In this document: positions 59,201 to 63,271 of the stretch, one piece after another
Layout of the letters: every line of letters starts with the position of its first letter
How positions within the stretch are numbered: position 1 is the stretch's first letter
Source of the DNA: Eumeta japonica
Taxonomy: Eukaryota; Arthropoda; Insecta; Lepidoptera; Psychidae
Length of the DNA stretch: 64,000 nt
Reading direction: 5' to 3'
NCBI GenBank assembly: GCA_005406025.1
Contig: BGZK01001287.1
Span: 62,001 to 126,000, forward strand
The notes under the pieces: generated by a model
Databases searched by the model: none
Told to the model about the DNA's origin: nothing
The model's input: the letters and a program-made list of their open reading frames with translations, nothing else
Position numbers and translations under genes: made by a program

Positions 59201-62200
59201 ATTTTTGCGATAGACATCAGACATGAAATTTTTCAAAATGTATCGCGGGCCGGATCAAATCTCACAGCGGGGCGGCCGTTGCCCACATATGACCTACACC
59301 AATAGGATATTAGTGAAGTGTTGAATACAGAACCATTCTATACGGGAACGATTTGGCGGCCAGGGATGCCAGTTAATGGATTAACTGTGAACGTTGGTTT
59401 TAGCAGTAGCAATGTAACTGGCGTACGTAAGAAAATCCTTTCTTTGATGCGCACTGGTGGCTTAAAAATAATATGAAATGTAAACTAATCGCATTCAACT
59501 GCAAGTGCTCTAATTCACTTAGTATAACATACACATACATTTGAAAGCCATAAAAAGTATAACGTGCGGTAAAAATGTTTTCGTCATGTATACATTTTTT
59601 ATTTACTCTTTATACTTAATAAAATATTAAAAATAGTTTTATATTTGTTTGCGAAATATTGCATTTATTATATATCAAGGAAATTCTTTAATTTTTGGTT
59701 AAATATATGTTTATAAATAGTCGTGTATGCAACATCATCAAATTATGGAAAGAATTAAAAAGGAGACTATGAGTGAATTAATCGTAGAGTTCAAAAAAAT
59801 AGTAATTAAATTAAAATTATAAATCTGCAAAATATTATTAAAATAACCAAAATTGATTTTGTGACAGGGTTTCAGGGAGTTATGCGAAATTAGATAAACA
59901 ATTTTTAGATTGCGTTGTTATCAGACACTATTCATTTATTGAAGCGGCGAGGACTTCATACCTTATAAATTAATAACATCATGTACTTTTTATTATTATT
60001 GAGTTGTATTAGTACGTATTTCGTGTGAAAAAAATAAGCCCCAATTTGATAACCGTTTTTTTACGTTTAATAAAGGAAATTAATTAATTATTATTTAAAA
60101 TTTGTAATGATACCCATGTAAAAATATTTGTATTTAATCACTTTCTTTAATATAAAAATTAAATAACTATTTTATTAATTCAAAGTCAATTACGGTAAGT
60201 TTAACTTTTTTAAGGTTATATTTTTATGTAATCCACACCAATGGAGATTAAATTGTATGAAATGGAATTGTTGTACTGTACTCACCCTTAATTTCTAATT
60301 ACTACATTAGTACAACTTAATATTGCTATTTAAATAGAATAATTTATGCATTATTATCTATTCAATTTATACATAAGTTATTTAACGAACATTGCGGATA
60401 GCATTAAAAGATAAAAGCGCAAATTGTAAAAGCATCCATCAAATCTTACGGTTTACCTTTGCAAATTGAGTTATTTATTTTGGTGAGACCCACCCGCTAA
60501 TAACGTCTTAGTCTAATCCAAATATTTATCATTTGACATGAAGCACAGATTATGCTACTAATGTAGTAGTGCAGTAACTCCAAGTATTCAATATCACAAA
60601 ACAGCTTTAAGCTGCATTAAAAATCAAGAAGAATGAAAAGAAGAATACTGTAGTTTTAAACAAAGCTTTATTGACGAATCATATAGTGAAGATTGTCTTC
60701 ACTACACGATTCAAACTTTTATCAAAGACAATGTAAATCCATTGTGAAATTTTATGCACATAATACTAAAAAAGGAAAAACATTTCAAAATATATAAACT
60801 TACGCCTATTCCCAGAAAGGTAGGCAGAGGCTATCGATTTCCACATGGGACGATCCTTGTATATCTCTCTTGCTTCGCTGATATACAACTACGTCGCTTT
60901 CGAGAACTTAATAATAGATGTAAATAAGATAGTTTACCACTTTTTAAAAACGGGCTAAGAAATTTAAACGAATTTCTATTTTATGGTTGTGAATTTTTAC
61001 TAGGTATGACACAATAATTGTAACATTTGAAACGAATAGCGTTGGATGATATATATGCATAAATAGGTCATCTGAGTCACTAACGAGGATATTAATAAAT
61101 CTATATTTAGTTGTTTTTCGCCCCACGTTTTGCGTTTTATATATTACAAGTAATTATTTAAAAATTTTTACTTCCTTTTTAAAACGTGATAAATATTTTT
61201 TTTATTGTTTCCATCATTATTTTTGTACTACACCGGCTCGGAAAATGCCTTCATACTTCTTCAAAAACGGCGCATAACGTGTGTCATTAGTGTCATACTG
61301 ATATGCGGGCAGGAGAAAATAGAAATACATTTCTAACGCGCTGAGCCAGCAGGAAAGTTATGAATCCACATCTGAAGTGCTCATTTTTTTTAACAATAAT
61401 AATAATACTTCTGATATCTAACAGTGTGACGATTATGTAACAATTACATCGGAGCGCGTTTTTCTTTGTTGATAATTGTTAGATATAAATTTATATTTAC
61501 TTAATCAACTTCAACATGTCTTCTGCCGGAATCAAAAGAAACTGCCAGAGCTGTTATTGAAAACTTTCTTTGGACAAATTCAGATATAAATACAATAAAG
61601 TATATCAATAATTCTACAATGAAAAGGTAAAAAAATGTGCTCTCTTTCTAAAAATTGACGATATTTTAGTGGAAAAGTGTAAAATAAAAACCCAGTAAAC
61701 ACTACGGTTCGTTGTACTTCACGTGAAAAAGTACTTTCATAATGTTAGTAATTTAAATATAAACTTGAAGTAAAGAATTCATCTTTTATTTACCTCATAG
61801 GTATACTGTTATTATGTATCGCTCGGGAGAAAGTTTGATTACCAAGTCGTGTGGTCTGAGATTGCCTTCTCTCGATGAACAGCCTACTTGGTGTTGTTTT
61901 AAGTGTTGCTTCTTTCCTGCTCGTGTATTTTGTCTTAAAAAGCGAATAATACTTGGACATGATCATACTACTTTTAAGCAAAACACGGTGATGGCTTGTT
62001 ACCATAATCTTTTGATGTCAATGGAAAATGGAATTGAAACTCATAAGCAAAGCGGTATTTAAATATTAAACACTTCATAAATGACTTTGAATCGGAGAAC
62101 ACCTAATTGATTTCTTTTGTAATTATAATTATATTATAATTTCTTTGATGAAATAAAAATAATGTTGAATTCGTATAGATATGCAAATGAAATCGCATAA

Positions 62201-62332
62201 ACATACGCACCCCACGGTTCCGTTGTCGAGGTTCTGCAGGTGCTTGTTCAGGGTCTCCTGTATGTTCTGCTGGGAGTAGAGGCCGATCGGTGAGTTGAAT
62301 TGCTTATGGACTATCTTCGGGCCCGTCGCCAT
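295..62332 (-). CDS. Zasp66: Zasp66-like Z-disc protein, spliced gene (7 coding exons plus 1 cassette exon)
   Basis: This is the joined coding sequence. On the minus strand, exons 62332-62211, 35997-35894, 19334-19267, 19004-18672, 16254-16056, 4709-4591 and 414-295 give 1065 nt: 354 residues and a TAG stop. All junctions have GT/AG borders, and exon-to-exon phases are 2,1,0,0,1,0. Layout by residue: ZM motif about 9-28; conserved LANSAVLRMLEEEE segment 57-70; KKVVWPP 78-84; Q/P/Y-rich disordered linker about 90-275; GDQKWPP block about 281-287; conserved tail 312-354. Zasp/Alp-Enigma proteins bind alpha-actinin at muscle Z-discs. The lack of any LIM domain and the conserved C-terminal tail favour Zasp66 over Zasp52; Zasp67 is the other possibility. 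The PDZ domain typical of the family is absent from this transcript form and may be encoded upstream of the window in other isoforms. The family call is firm. The exact paralogue is less certain because no search was run. Confidence 0.85.
415..4590 (-). other. Intron 6 (between exons 6 and 7), 4.2 kb
   Basis: Donor gtaacg at 4585-4590, acceptor GAAATTGCAG ending at 415. The content is AT-rich noncoding DNA with a long (AT)n array near 2.25 kb and a GC-richer island at about 2320-2660 that follows it directly. The reading frames in that island are short and match nothing I recognise. Homopolymer A/T runs are frequent from 3.5 to 4.1 kb. Confidence 0.85.
2249..2316. repeat. (AT)n microsatellite
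   Basis: An uninterrupted AT dinucleotide run of about 34 units, seen directly. It sits at the edge of a GC-richer block that begins GGGTGGGGGGTTCCCTCCCC. Confidence 0.97.
4591..4709 (-). CDS. Zasp66: Coding exon 6: GDQKWPP segment and basic end
   Basis: 119 nt; acceptor CATGTCCGCAG, donor CGCGCAAG|gtaacg; phase 1 in (completes glycine), phase 0 out. It encodes GGVNMRGDQKWPPQSVREAV then AAENEARRLLAKGPACRPRK. A charged, probably helical stretch (VREAVAAENEARRLLAK) follows the KWPP motif, and the exon ends in the basic CRPRK that runs on directly into the tail exon. It is strikingly GC-rich compared with the surrounding intron, consistent with selection on codons. Confidence 0.95.
6400..6765 (+). 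repeat. Degenerate tandem repeat, about 2.5 units of roughly 145 bp
   Basis: Equivalent landmarks recur at regular spacing. 'agggtactttctaaagtctt' near 6402, 'agggtagttcccaaaatcct' near 6548 and 'caggtacttgccgttgtttt' near 6694 are related. The downstream landmark gcatacaaattac / gcgtataaacaac / agtatataaacaac follows at 6460, 6600 and 6727. A shared CAYCCTCWAACTC-like line occurs in the first two units. The units are AT-rich and noncoding, and resemble internal repeats of dispersed lepidopteran elements. Confidence 0.6.
7255..7616 (+). mobile_element. Helitron-like fragment with degenerate GAxxxCGG tract
   Basis: A purine-biased tract with repeated GAACC, GAGACCG, GAAACCGGGATGGAAACCG words ends in GCGAAGCTAAT, matching the CTRR-T 3' terminus of Helitrons. 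The same style of tract occurs near 13.8, 50.6 and 55.9 kb in the same orientation. A GTGAAAGATTGTCTGTCTGT line at 5901, typical of the 5' part of such elements, may be the other end of this copy with other DNA inserted. No Rep/helicase is present, so it is non-autonomous. Confidence 0.45.
8028..8690 (-). mobile_element. Decayed lepidopteran interspersed repeat, minus orientation
   Basis: The left end reads TCGGGCAAATGCGGGTAGGA, then GAGGGTTCTGTAC; the right end reads CCGACGGACAAGG...TTCCTTTTGAGGTACGAAAC. These are mutated versions of a terminal layout I know from many lepidopteran introns (CCAAGTGCGAGTCGGACTCG ... GGGTTCCGT at one end, a PyGTCTGTC run with GGAACCC at the other). An 85-residue open frame at 8230-8487 lies inside but matches nothing I recognise. 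The element class is not assigned. Confidence 0.5.
8850..8885. repeat. (AT)n microsatellite with one interruption
   Basis: An AT dinucleotide run broken once by TTT. Just upstream, AAAAGCGC and GCGCTTTT form an 8-bp inverted repeat at 8823-8849. Confidence 0.9.
10294..12350. mobile_element. Non-autonomous DNA transposon with terminal inverted repeats, TA-flanked (Tc1-like ends)
   Basis: The left end is CACTCAAAAAAA preceded by TA; the right end is TTTTTTTGAGTG followed by TA. The match extends outward (CATA/TATG), giving a 16-base symmetric outer repeat. TA duplication and CACT-type ends are usual for Tc1/mariner-superfamily elements (established). The 2.06 kb interior has no transposase frame. 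It does contain an inner hairpin (CGTTCCACGT at 10671 against ACGTGGAACG at about 10726) and a second imperfect inverted pair (TGTCCTAA near 10882, TTAGGACA near 10973), suggesting nested or compound foldback insertions. Confidence 0.65.
13580..13632. repeat. Perfect 22-bp inverted repeat with 9-nt loop
   Basis: The left arm at 13580-13601 begins CTTGAATTTATCATATATCC; the right arm at 13611-13632 is its exact complement; the loop is CGATTTTTA. It lies within a stretch (about 13350-13700) that resembles internal sequence of Helitron-like repeats (tggattttgatgaaattt). Confidence 0.95.
13773..14037 (+). mobile_element. Helitron-like fragment with degenerate GAxxxCGG tract
   Basis: It begins near TATAATTAATGTGAAAGAAT, close to the TATAAATGCGAAAG start line of common lepidopteran Helitron-like repeats. 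It continues through CGAGAGCGAGACCAGGATCG-type words and ends GTGCGGGCAGAAGTTAGT, a mutated GCGGGCAGAAGCTAGT end. Non-coding and non-autonomous. Confidence 0.5.
16056..16254 (-). CDS. Zasp66: Coding exon 5: Q/P-rich linker, AYPSQQQ repeats
   Basis: 199 nt; acceptor CACATTGCAG, donor TTCAAAG|gtatgt; phase 0 in, phase 1 out. It encodes AYGTQPAYPSQQQAYPSQQQ followed by QHSPQPLYAPKPFEPPPATI, TLRPQQPVHQQPPPVFPSQP and ATASFK. The heptad AYPSQQQ is duplicated in tandem, which suggests local repeat expansion. Proline stretches (FEPPP, QQPPPVFP) resemble SH3 ligands. Reading past the donor gives a stop within 16 codons, which supports the chosen exon end. The downstream intron is 11.3 kb. Confidence 0.94.
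16990..17210 (-). mobile_element. Fragment of a common lepidopteran dispersed repeat
   Basis: On the minus strand it reads a TTTCGTTCAGTGAGTGAGAA line followed by TCCGGTGACCCACTGTCCCT. The plus strand near 63010 carries the same layout, TTTTCGTCTAGTGAGCGAGA then GTTCTGGTGGTTCG and a pyrimidine-rich CTCCCACCTCC tract. Both are decayed copies of one family. I cannot assign its class. Confidence 0.5.
17340..18070 (-). pseudogene. RTE-type LINE reverse transcriptase fossil, C-terminal half
   Basis: Minus-strand translation with frame shifts and stops shows successive landmarks of an RTE-like retrotransposon: LFLDRAVYDLKS near 18040; LYTDGQVILAP-like near 17950, a mutated reverse-transcriptase YADD box; VCDLQAIISK near 17920; MFERN near 17835; EEKKWNKTKISTI in one frame against VEQDKDFDYLSCLF in another near 17765; NDDNHDRNIERSLNTRNKVQ near 17730; and RSLYTCGASLKNRHKK-like near 17560. 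These follow the order of the family (YADD, then YLG..F..DG.HDRDIE.R, then MR.LR..CG). The catalytic YADD is damaged and several in-frame stops are present, so it is dead. It has the same orientation as the host gene. Confidence 0.8.
18672..19004 (-). CDS. Zasp66: Coding exon 4: long Q/P/Y-rich disordered linker
   Basis: 333 nt, 111 codons, phase 0 to phase 0; acceptor CTCTCAACAG, donor CCTCAG|gtaggt. It encodes a low-complexity region with repeated Gln, Pro, Tyr and Ser, including QQHSP twice, YHPQQAYQSQQQHSPYKTQP and QQYQQPQAYSDG. A conserved-looking island follows, GLSKLIPVGPGVSASPTRAA, then APLSPTAQRQQNRWAP. Several SP/TP sites suit phosphorylation or SH3/WW binding (inference). Such linkers are normal between folded parts of Zasp proteins and are a frequent target of alternative splicing; being a multiple of three and symmetric, this exon can be skipped in frame. 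Confidence 0.95.
19005..19266 (-). other. Intron 3 (short, 262 nt)
   Basis: Donor gtgata at 19261-19266, acceptor ACTCTCAACAG ending at 19005. Ordinary AT-rich intron with nothing else recognisable. Confidence 0.9.
19267..19334 (-). CDS. Zasp66: Coding exon 3: KKVVWPP segment
   Basis: A 68-nt microexon with acceptor ATTGTTGCAG and donor CAACAG|gtgata. It enters in phase 1, completing a serine codon from exon 2 (A|GT), and encodes QKKVVWPPVPEANGYHSPQN plus QQ before exiting in phase 0. If the cassette exon is used, the split codon becomes glycine. The conserved tryptophan-proline core opens the disordered linker. It is separated from exon 4 by an intron of only 262 nt. Confidence 0.93.
21740..21778 (+). 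mobile_element. 3' tail of a lepidopteran dispersed repeat
   Basis: The stretch CCAACTCGCACTTGGCCG followed by a T-run is the usual terminus of a widespread lepidopteran repeat; only the tail is recognisable here. A related tail (AACTTGCACTTGTCCG plus T-run) ends the copy at 31.6-32.5 kb. Confidence 0.5.
23425..23520 (-). CDS. Candidate alternative first coding exon (32 codons)
   Basis: On the minus strand an ATG at 23520 in good context (CTAAAA-ATG) opens MFSENNDAPAASRAHLFAGT then PRCASLRTVPPP and reaches a strong donor, CCACCT|gtgagtaa, in phase 0. Exon 3 expects phase 1, so it would have to be skipped; exon 4 starts in phase 0 and would join in frame, giving PPP-QAPAYY. The segment and the 100 nt upstream are unusually GC- and CpG-rich for this intron. 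This would be an N-terminally distinct isoform without the ZM motif. Support is only a start codon, a donor and composition, so chance is quite possible. Confidence 0.25.
23521..23615 (-). promoter_or_regulatory. CpG-rich patch, possible internal promoter
   Basis: It lies directly upstream (minus strand) of the candidate first exon. It contains GGCGGGGCCGATATCGGTCG and several CGAC/GACGG words in otherwise AT-rich DNA. I found no clear TATA box or initiator at the right spacing, so this rests on composition and position only. Confidence 0.2.
26325..26425 (+). mobile_element. Fragment of a lepidopteran dispersed repeat
   Basis: The line CAGATGGTCACCGTCATCCA, then TGAACATTGGC and CACCAGTGATTTG, resembles a common lepidopteran repeat with the layout TGGTCACCRYCACCCAT...CATTGGC...CACCAAT. 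Short, internal, not coding. Confidence 0.4.
28135..28470. promoter_or_regulatory. CpG-rich island inside the intron
   Basis: About 330 bp with dense CpG (for example GTCGCCGTCGATTCGTCGAA, ACGCCCCCCCGCCCGCGCGC) in AT-rich surroundings. It has no long open frame, no repeat ends and no resemblance to the transposons nearby. A conserved enhancer or unannotated promoter is possible; an old GC-rich insertion is the alternative. Confidence 0.25.
31195..31560. other. GC-rich block of unknown nature
   Basis: A GC-rich interval with overlapping open frames on both strands (77 residues minus, 85 and 120 plus), none resembling a family I know and none with convincing splice sites. The base composition alone makes long frames on both strands likely here. 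It directly precedes a decayed lepidopteran repeat and may be part of a larger insertion. Confidence 0.3.
31575..32475 (+). mobile_element. Decayed lepidopteran interspersed repeat, plus orientation
   Basis: The left side reads GGGAACCCTTACAGGATCGC then GTGTCTGTCTGTTCGTCTGT; the right end reads GTATGGAACCCTC then AACTTGCACTTGTCCG and a T-run. It is the same family as the minus-oriented copy at 8.0-8.7 kb. The interior is eroded and noncoding. Confidence 0.55.
33624..34545 (+). mobile_element. Inverted-repeat element, family A copy 1
   Basis: The left end is CATAGGGGCCGTGCGTGAAA followed by TATAGAGGCAGCACT; the right end is GGCGTAAAAGTCTAGCTGCA then CGGTCCCTATTG. Reverse-complementing the right end gives CAATAGGGACCGTGC, matching the left end. 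Both ends match copies 2 and 3. No transposase frame. It lies 175 nt downstream (minus strand) of the cassette exon. Confidence 0.65.
34720..34890 (-). CDS. Zasp66: Cassette coding exon (57 codons), phase-symmetric
   Basis: Minus-strand open segment of 171 nt with a CTTAG acceptor and an ACCAAAG|gtatcc donor. It enters in phase 1 and exits in phase 1, so it can be included between exon 2 (ends A|) and exon 3 (begins GT) or skipped without breaking the frame. It encodes KLDPTQVEAILDTLVYRNRQ, then a WPRNRSAMRSARSWDGQLNV segment and ends SAVYPEFLNATK. Its composition (charged and aromatic, no simple repeats) is unlike the Q/P linker. GC content is well above the flanking DNA. I do not recognise a named domain. 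Order, strand, phase and coding quality support it as an exon, but inclusion is not proved by the sequence. It lies between two copies of one inverted-repeat element. Confidence 0.75.
34891..35893 (-). other. Intron between exon 2 and the cassette exon, 1.0 kb
   Basis: Donor gtgagt at 35888-35893, acceptor CTTAG ending at 34891 with a weak pyrimidine tract, in keeping with optional use of the cassette. More than half of it is family A copy 2. Confidence 0.75.
34981..35563 (+). mobile_element. Inverted-repeat element, family A copy 2
   Basis: The left end is GCTGTAGGGACTGTACGAAA then TATAGTGGCAGCACTGCTGC; the right end is GGCGTGACAGTCTAGACGGA then CAGTCCCTATAGC. The complement of the right end, GCTATAGGGACTGT, matches the left end. 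583 bp, no transposase frame. Internal landmarks (GCAAAATATTTAAATAGCCA, GTAAACATGACCACTATAG) recur in copy 3. I could not identify a target-site duplication. Confidence 0.75.
35894..35997 (-). CDS. Zasp66: Coding exon 2: conserved LANSAVLRMLEEEE segment
   Basis: The acceptor is CTTGTTGCAG and the donor is CCCA|gtgagt. The exon is 104 nt, enters in phase 2 and completes the split glycine, giving GIDFHNSTTDKPANLANSAV followed by LRMLEEEERTRRGYP; it exits in phase 1. Residues 41-75 of the product. The 'DKPANLANSAVLRMLEEEE' block directly after the ZM motif is characteristic of insect ZM-containing Zasp proteins and is probably a helical extension of the motif. The acidic run EEEE is followed by a basic RTRR patch. 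The upstream intron is 26.2 kb. Confidence 0.95.
40838..40985 (-). repeat. Possible tRNA-derived SINE fragment
   Basis: On the minus strand there is a B-box-like GGTTCAAACCCC at about 40855-40866 within a GC-rich 150-bp block. The sequence does not fold into a clear cloverleaf, and an acceptor stem is not evident. A SINE head or other tRNA-like relic is plausible; a functional tRNA is not supported. Confidence 0.3.
40989..41020. repeat. 14-bp inverted repeat (hairpin)
   Basis: AAGGAGGTTGTATA and TATATAACCTCCTT pair with one G:T-type mismatch around a 4-nt loop. It is followed by further alternating TATATG/CATATA sequence. It adjoins the GC-rich SINE-like patch and may mark the end of the same insertion. 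Confidence 0.85.
43213..43744 (-). mobile_element. Inverted-repeat element, family A copy 3 (inverted)
   Basis: Read on the minus strand it begins ATTAGTGACCGCGCACGAAA then TATGGTGGCAGCACTGCTGC, closely matching the left end of copy 2. The interior shares GTGGTCATGTTTATTTGGCT then ATTTAAATATATTTTGCTTC with the complement of copy 2. The far end, near TATAGGGTTTGTGCG, is eroded, so the boundary is approximate. Confidence 0.7.
44187..44260. repeat. Compound (AT)n-(GT)n microsatellite
   Basis: About 24 AT units to 44235, a short CGCGCATAC spacer, then about 8 GT units. Seen directly. Confidence 0.97.
45367..47061. mobile_element. Foldback/TIR DNA element without transposase
   Basis: The left end GGGCCATTCAAGTA then T and TACGTAAGCA is matched by the complement of the right end, GGGCCATTCAAGTA then C and TACGTAAGCA: 25 bases with one difference. 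The GGGCCATTCA start with a TACGTAA motif is typical of a widespread class of insect inverted-repeat elements. A G-run (GGGGGGGGGG) lies just inside the left end and GGGGGGAGAGG just inside the right. The 1.7 kb interior is AT-rich and noncoding. The target-site duplication is unclear. Confidence 0.75.
50155..50863 (+). mobile_element. Helitron-like element with GAAATCGG-type repeat tract
   Basis: It opens with a GACATTTGTATGTTTGTCCT then GTGAAATTTTTATGATACG line resembling Helitron-like internal sequence. It has two adjacent hairpins at 50238-50291 and then a 250-bp degenerate tract of GAAATCGGAATTGAAAGCCG-type units. It ends GGGCCAGCTGGT, a CTRR-T terminus. The ORF seen on the minus strand at 50539-50844 is a by-product of the tract. 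Non-autonomous. Confidence 0.55.
50238..50291. repeat. Two adjacent perfect hairpins
   Basis: CGTTGTAC-GTGT-GTACAACG at 50238-50257 (8-bp stem) is followed by CCTTCCCGGAC-GAGT-GTCCGGGAAGG at 50266-50291 (11-bp stem), both with 4-nt loops. They sit inside a Helitron-like copy. Confidence 0.95.
53992..54189 (-). other. Unidentified coding-like open frame
   Basis: A minus-strand frame reads AYAPAIQFRIRGLDDKPPML then VRRRLANINDLYSVMYGSLR and SGIRKMYPHL before a TAA. It lacks an ATG (it would start at GTG), but CTACAG just before GCC TAC could act as an acceptor. The incoming phase there is 1, which does not fit the phase 2 donor of the Zasp start exon, so it is not an exon of the reconstructed transcript. 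It could be a fragment of a retrotransposon protein or a nested gene. I do not recognise it. Confidence 0.25.
55085..55260. other. GC-richer patch, probably a repeat fragment
   Basis: The line GTGCTGCGCGCGGCAGACCG through GTAACGTTACCGAGCGTTAC and CACTTTTCATAAGTGACTCC then AGCCGCAACC resembles dispersed lepidopteran repeat sequence. It contains the palindromic core GTAACGTTAC. No coding signal. Confidence 0.3.
55620..56259 (+). mobile_element. Helitron-like non-autonomous element
   Basis: It starts near CTATTAATACTATAAATGTG then AAAGTTTGTATTTTTGTTAC, the best-preserved start line of the type in this window. It carries a tract of GAGATCGAGATGG, GAAATCGAGGACG, GGAGCCAGGACTGAAATCG words and ends CCACGCGCAAAAGCTAGT, a near-consensus Helitron end (CTAG-T). 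An 86-residue plus-strand frame inside is a by-product of the tract. Confidence 0.6.
58031..58068. repeat. Perfect 15-bp inverted repeat, followed by short direct repeats
   Basis: ATTATATTGTTTCAA (58031-58045) and TTGAAACAATATAAT (58054-58068) flank an 8-nt loop. Immediately to the right, an AATATAATAAAAACATAT unit is repeated twice in tandem to about 58102. Confidence 0.93.
58355..58565. other. GC/CpG-rich patch with internal symmetry
   Basis: About 200 bp rich in CpG, with CTTCCCGT near 58361 matched by ACGGGAAG near 58413, and CGCGCGCAGCGGCGCCCGCG near 58454. No open frame of note. It could be a regulatory island or the remains of a GC-rich inverted-repeat element. Confidence 0.3.
58709..59045. 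repeat. Complex trinucleotide array (ATA/ATG/GTA) with higher-order structure
   Basis: Strict 3-bp phase is kept for about 335 bp on the plus strand as ATA, ATG and GTA triplets. An 18-bp higher-order unit (GTAATAATGATAATAATA) recurs many times. A block of about 57 bp beginning ATAATAGTAATAATGATAAT occurs at about 58861 and again, unchanged, at about 58983. The long poly-Ile and poly-Leu open frames on both strands are artefacts of the repeat. Confidence 0.97.
60800..60905 (+). mobile_element. Fragment of a lepidopteran dispersed repeat
   Basis: ACTTACGCCTATTCCCAGAA then AGGTAGGCAGAGGCTATCGA resembles a common line of lepidopteran repeats (TACGCCTATTTCCCGGAGGG then GTAGGCAGAGGC). Only this short stretch is recognisable. 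Confidence 0.45.
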
Positions 62333-62353
62333 ATTGAAGTCGTTCGTTCAGCG
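62211..62353 (-). CDS. Zasp66: First coding exon: short 5' UTR, ATG and ZM motif
   Basis: The exon begins at 62353 after a TTTTCAG acceptor, has 21 nt of 5' UTR and starts translation at 62332 in a good insect context (CAAT-ATG-G). It encodes MATGPKIVHKQFNSPIGLYS followed by QQNIQETLNKHLQNLDNGTV and two bases of a glycine codon. HKQFNSPIGLYS is the core of the ZM (ZASP-like) motif, which in this family interacts with alpha-actinin and LIM domains. The donor is GGG|gtgcgt, so it exits in phase 2. The 5' UTR contains a TGA in frame with the ATG, and the other two frames hit stops within the exon. An upstream PDZ exon therefore cannot be read through this acceptor. The start codon is thus real for this isoform, and a noncoding upstream exon must exist beyond 62353. 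Confidence 0.93.
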
Positions 62354-63271
62354 CTGAAAATTGAAAATTATGACTCGTCAATCGTATGCGTATGGAGCTA
62401 TTTGCCGTTGACACCTTTCTATTACTTTTAATGTTAATTAACTGTAATAAAGTTTCAGAATGTCAAACCGATGATACCGAAGATATTAAAGTAAAATATT
62501 TTTAAGTGACTTTGTAAACGTTGGTATGGGAAACTTTTCTATATTAGTTCCTCTAACGTTTCCAAAACTTTCATAATTTCAGAATATTTTTACAAACGAA
62601 AACCGTTAGATTTGCATCGGCTACGTCCCACTGCAGGTGTCTCCTTAATTAAAAAATGGTAAATTTTCGTATCTGTGAATATTTTTAAATTACATTCATT
62701 CTATACATGTAATTTTGTGCATGTTTTATCCTTTGATATAGTACCGTACGCGGTAAAATTTATTTTTAAAGAACGTCATTGATGCACGTAAACAAATTTT
62801 TTACATTTACATTTCTTTTTCTTTTAATTATACGGCTATTTTTCAACTATCATCTATATAATTAATCTTTTGAATTTGTTACATTGAGCGAAGTCTTAGA
62901 AAAAGGATTACAATAGATGGATAAATAGCGAAACAAATATGGTAGAACCATGCTGTGATCAACTTGGCTATAAGATGAAAATGACTCTCACAGAAAACAC
63001 ATTTAAAGTAACTTTTCGTCTAGTGAGCGAGAGTTCTGGTGGTTCGTTTTCCCTTCATTATCAACTCCCACCTCCATCATTACCTTCCATCATTACCCCT
63101 CCATCAGATATCCCATTCCTATCCAAGAAGCCGGTATGATACCGGTGACTCCTCTGGAGTTGCGAGTGTCCATAGAAACTGGCGTTCACCTAATCTTTAG
63201 TGCTACGCATGCTCGTTTACCCTCGTCATGCCAAACATGTCTTAAAAAATAGATCATAGGTATTCTATTTA
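62354..63271. other. Upstream intron of the Zasp66-like gene with repeat remnants
   Basis: Noncoding DNA 5' of the start exon; the promoter or 5' noncoding exon must lie further right. CTACGTCCCACTGCAGGTGT near 62622 resembles a very common lepidopteran retrotransposon line (CGTCCCACTGCTGGGC). At about 62990-63235 there is a decayed dispersed repeat with GTCTAGTGAGCGAGAGTTCT, a pyrimidine-rich tract and TTGCGAGTGTCCATAGAAAC, of the same family as the minus-strand fragment at 17.0-17.2 kb. Confidence 0.5.

Larger units (their letters stand above)
35998..62210 (-). other. First coding intron, 26.2 kb
   Basis: Donor gtgcgt at 62205-62210, acceptor CTTGTTGCAG ending at 35998. It holds no confident exon. 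Contents include a SINE-like patch with adjacent hairpin (40.8-41.0 kb), family A copy 3 (43.2-43.7 kb), AT/GT microsatellites (44.2 kb), a 1.7 kb foldback element (45.4-47.1 kb), Helitron-like copies (50.2-50.9 and 55.6-56.3 kb), an unidentified open frame (54.0-54.2 kb), a hairpin with direct repeats (58.0 kb), a GC-rich patch (58.35-58.56 kb) and a trinucleotide array (58.7-59.05 kb). A moderately GC-rich block at 37.8-38.3 kb has no recognisable coding content. Confidence 0.85.

Noticed and set aside
61814..62062. 82-residue Cys-containing plus-strand frame
   Set aside because: The cysteine spacing does not fit a zinc finger I recognise, and there is no supporting start or splice context.
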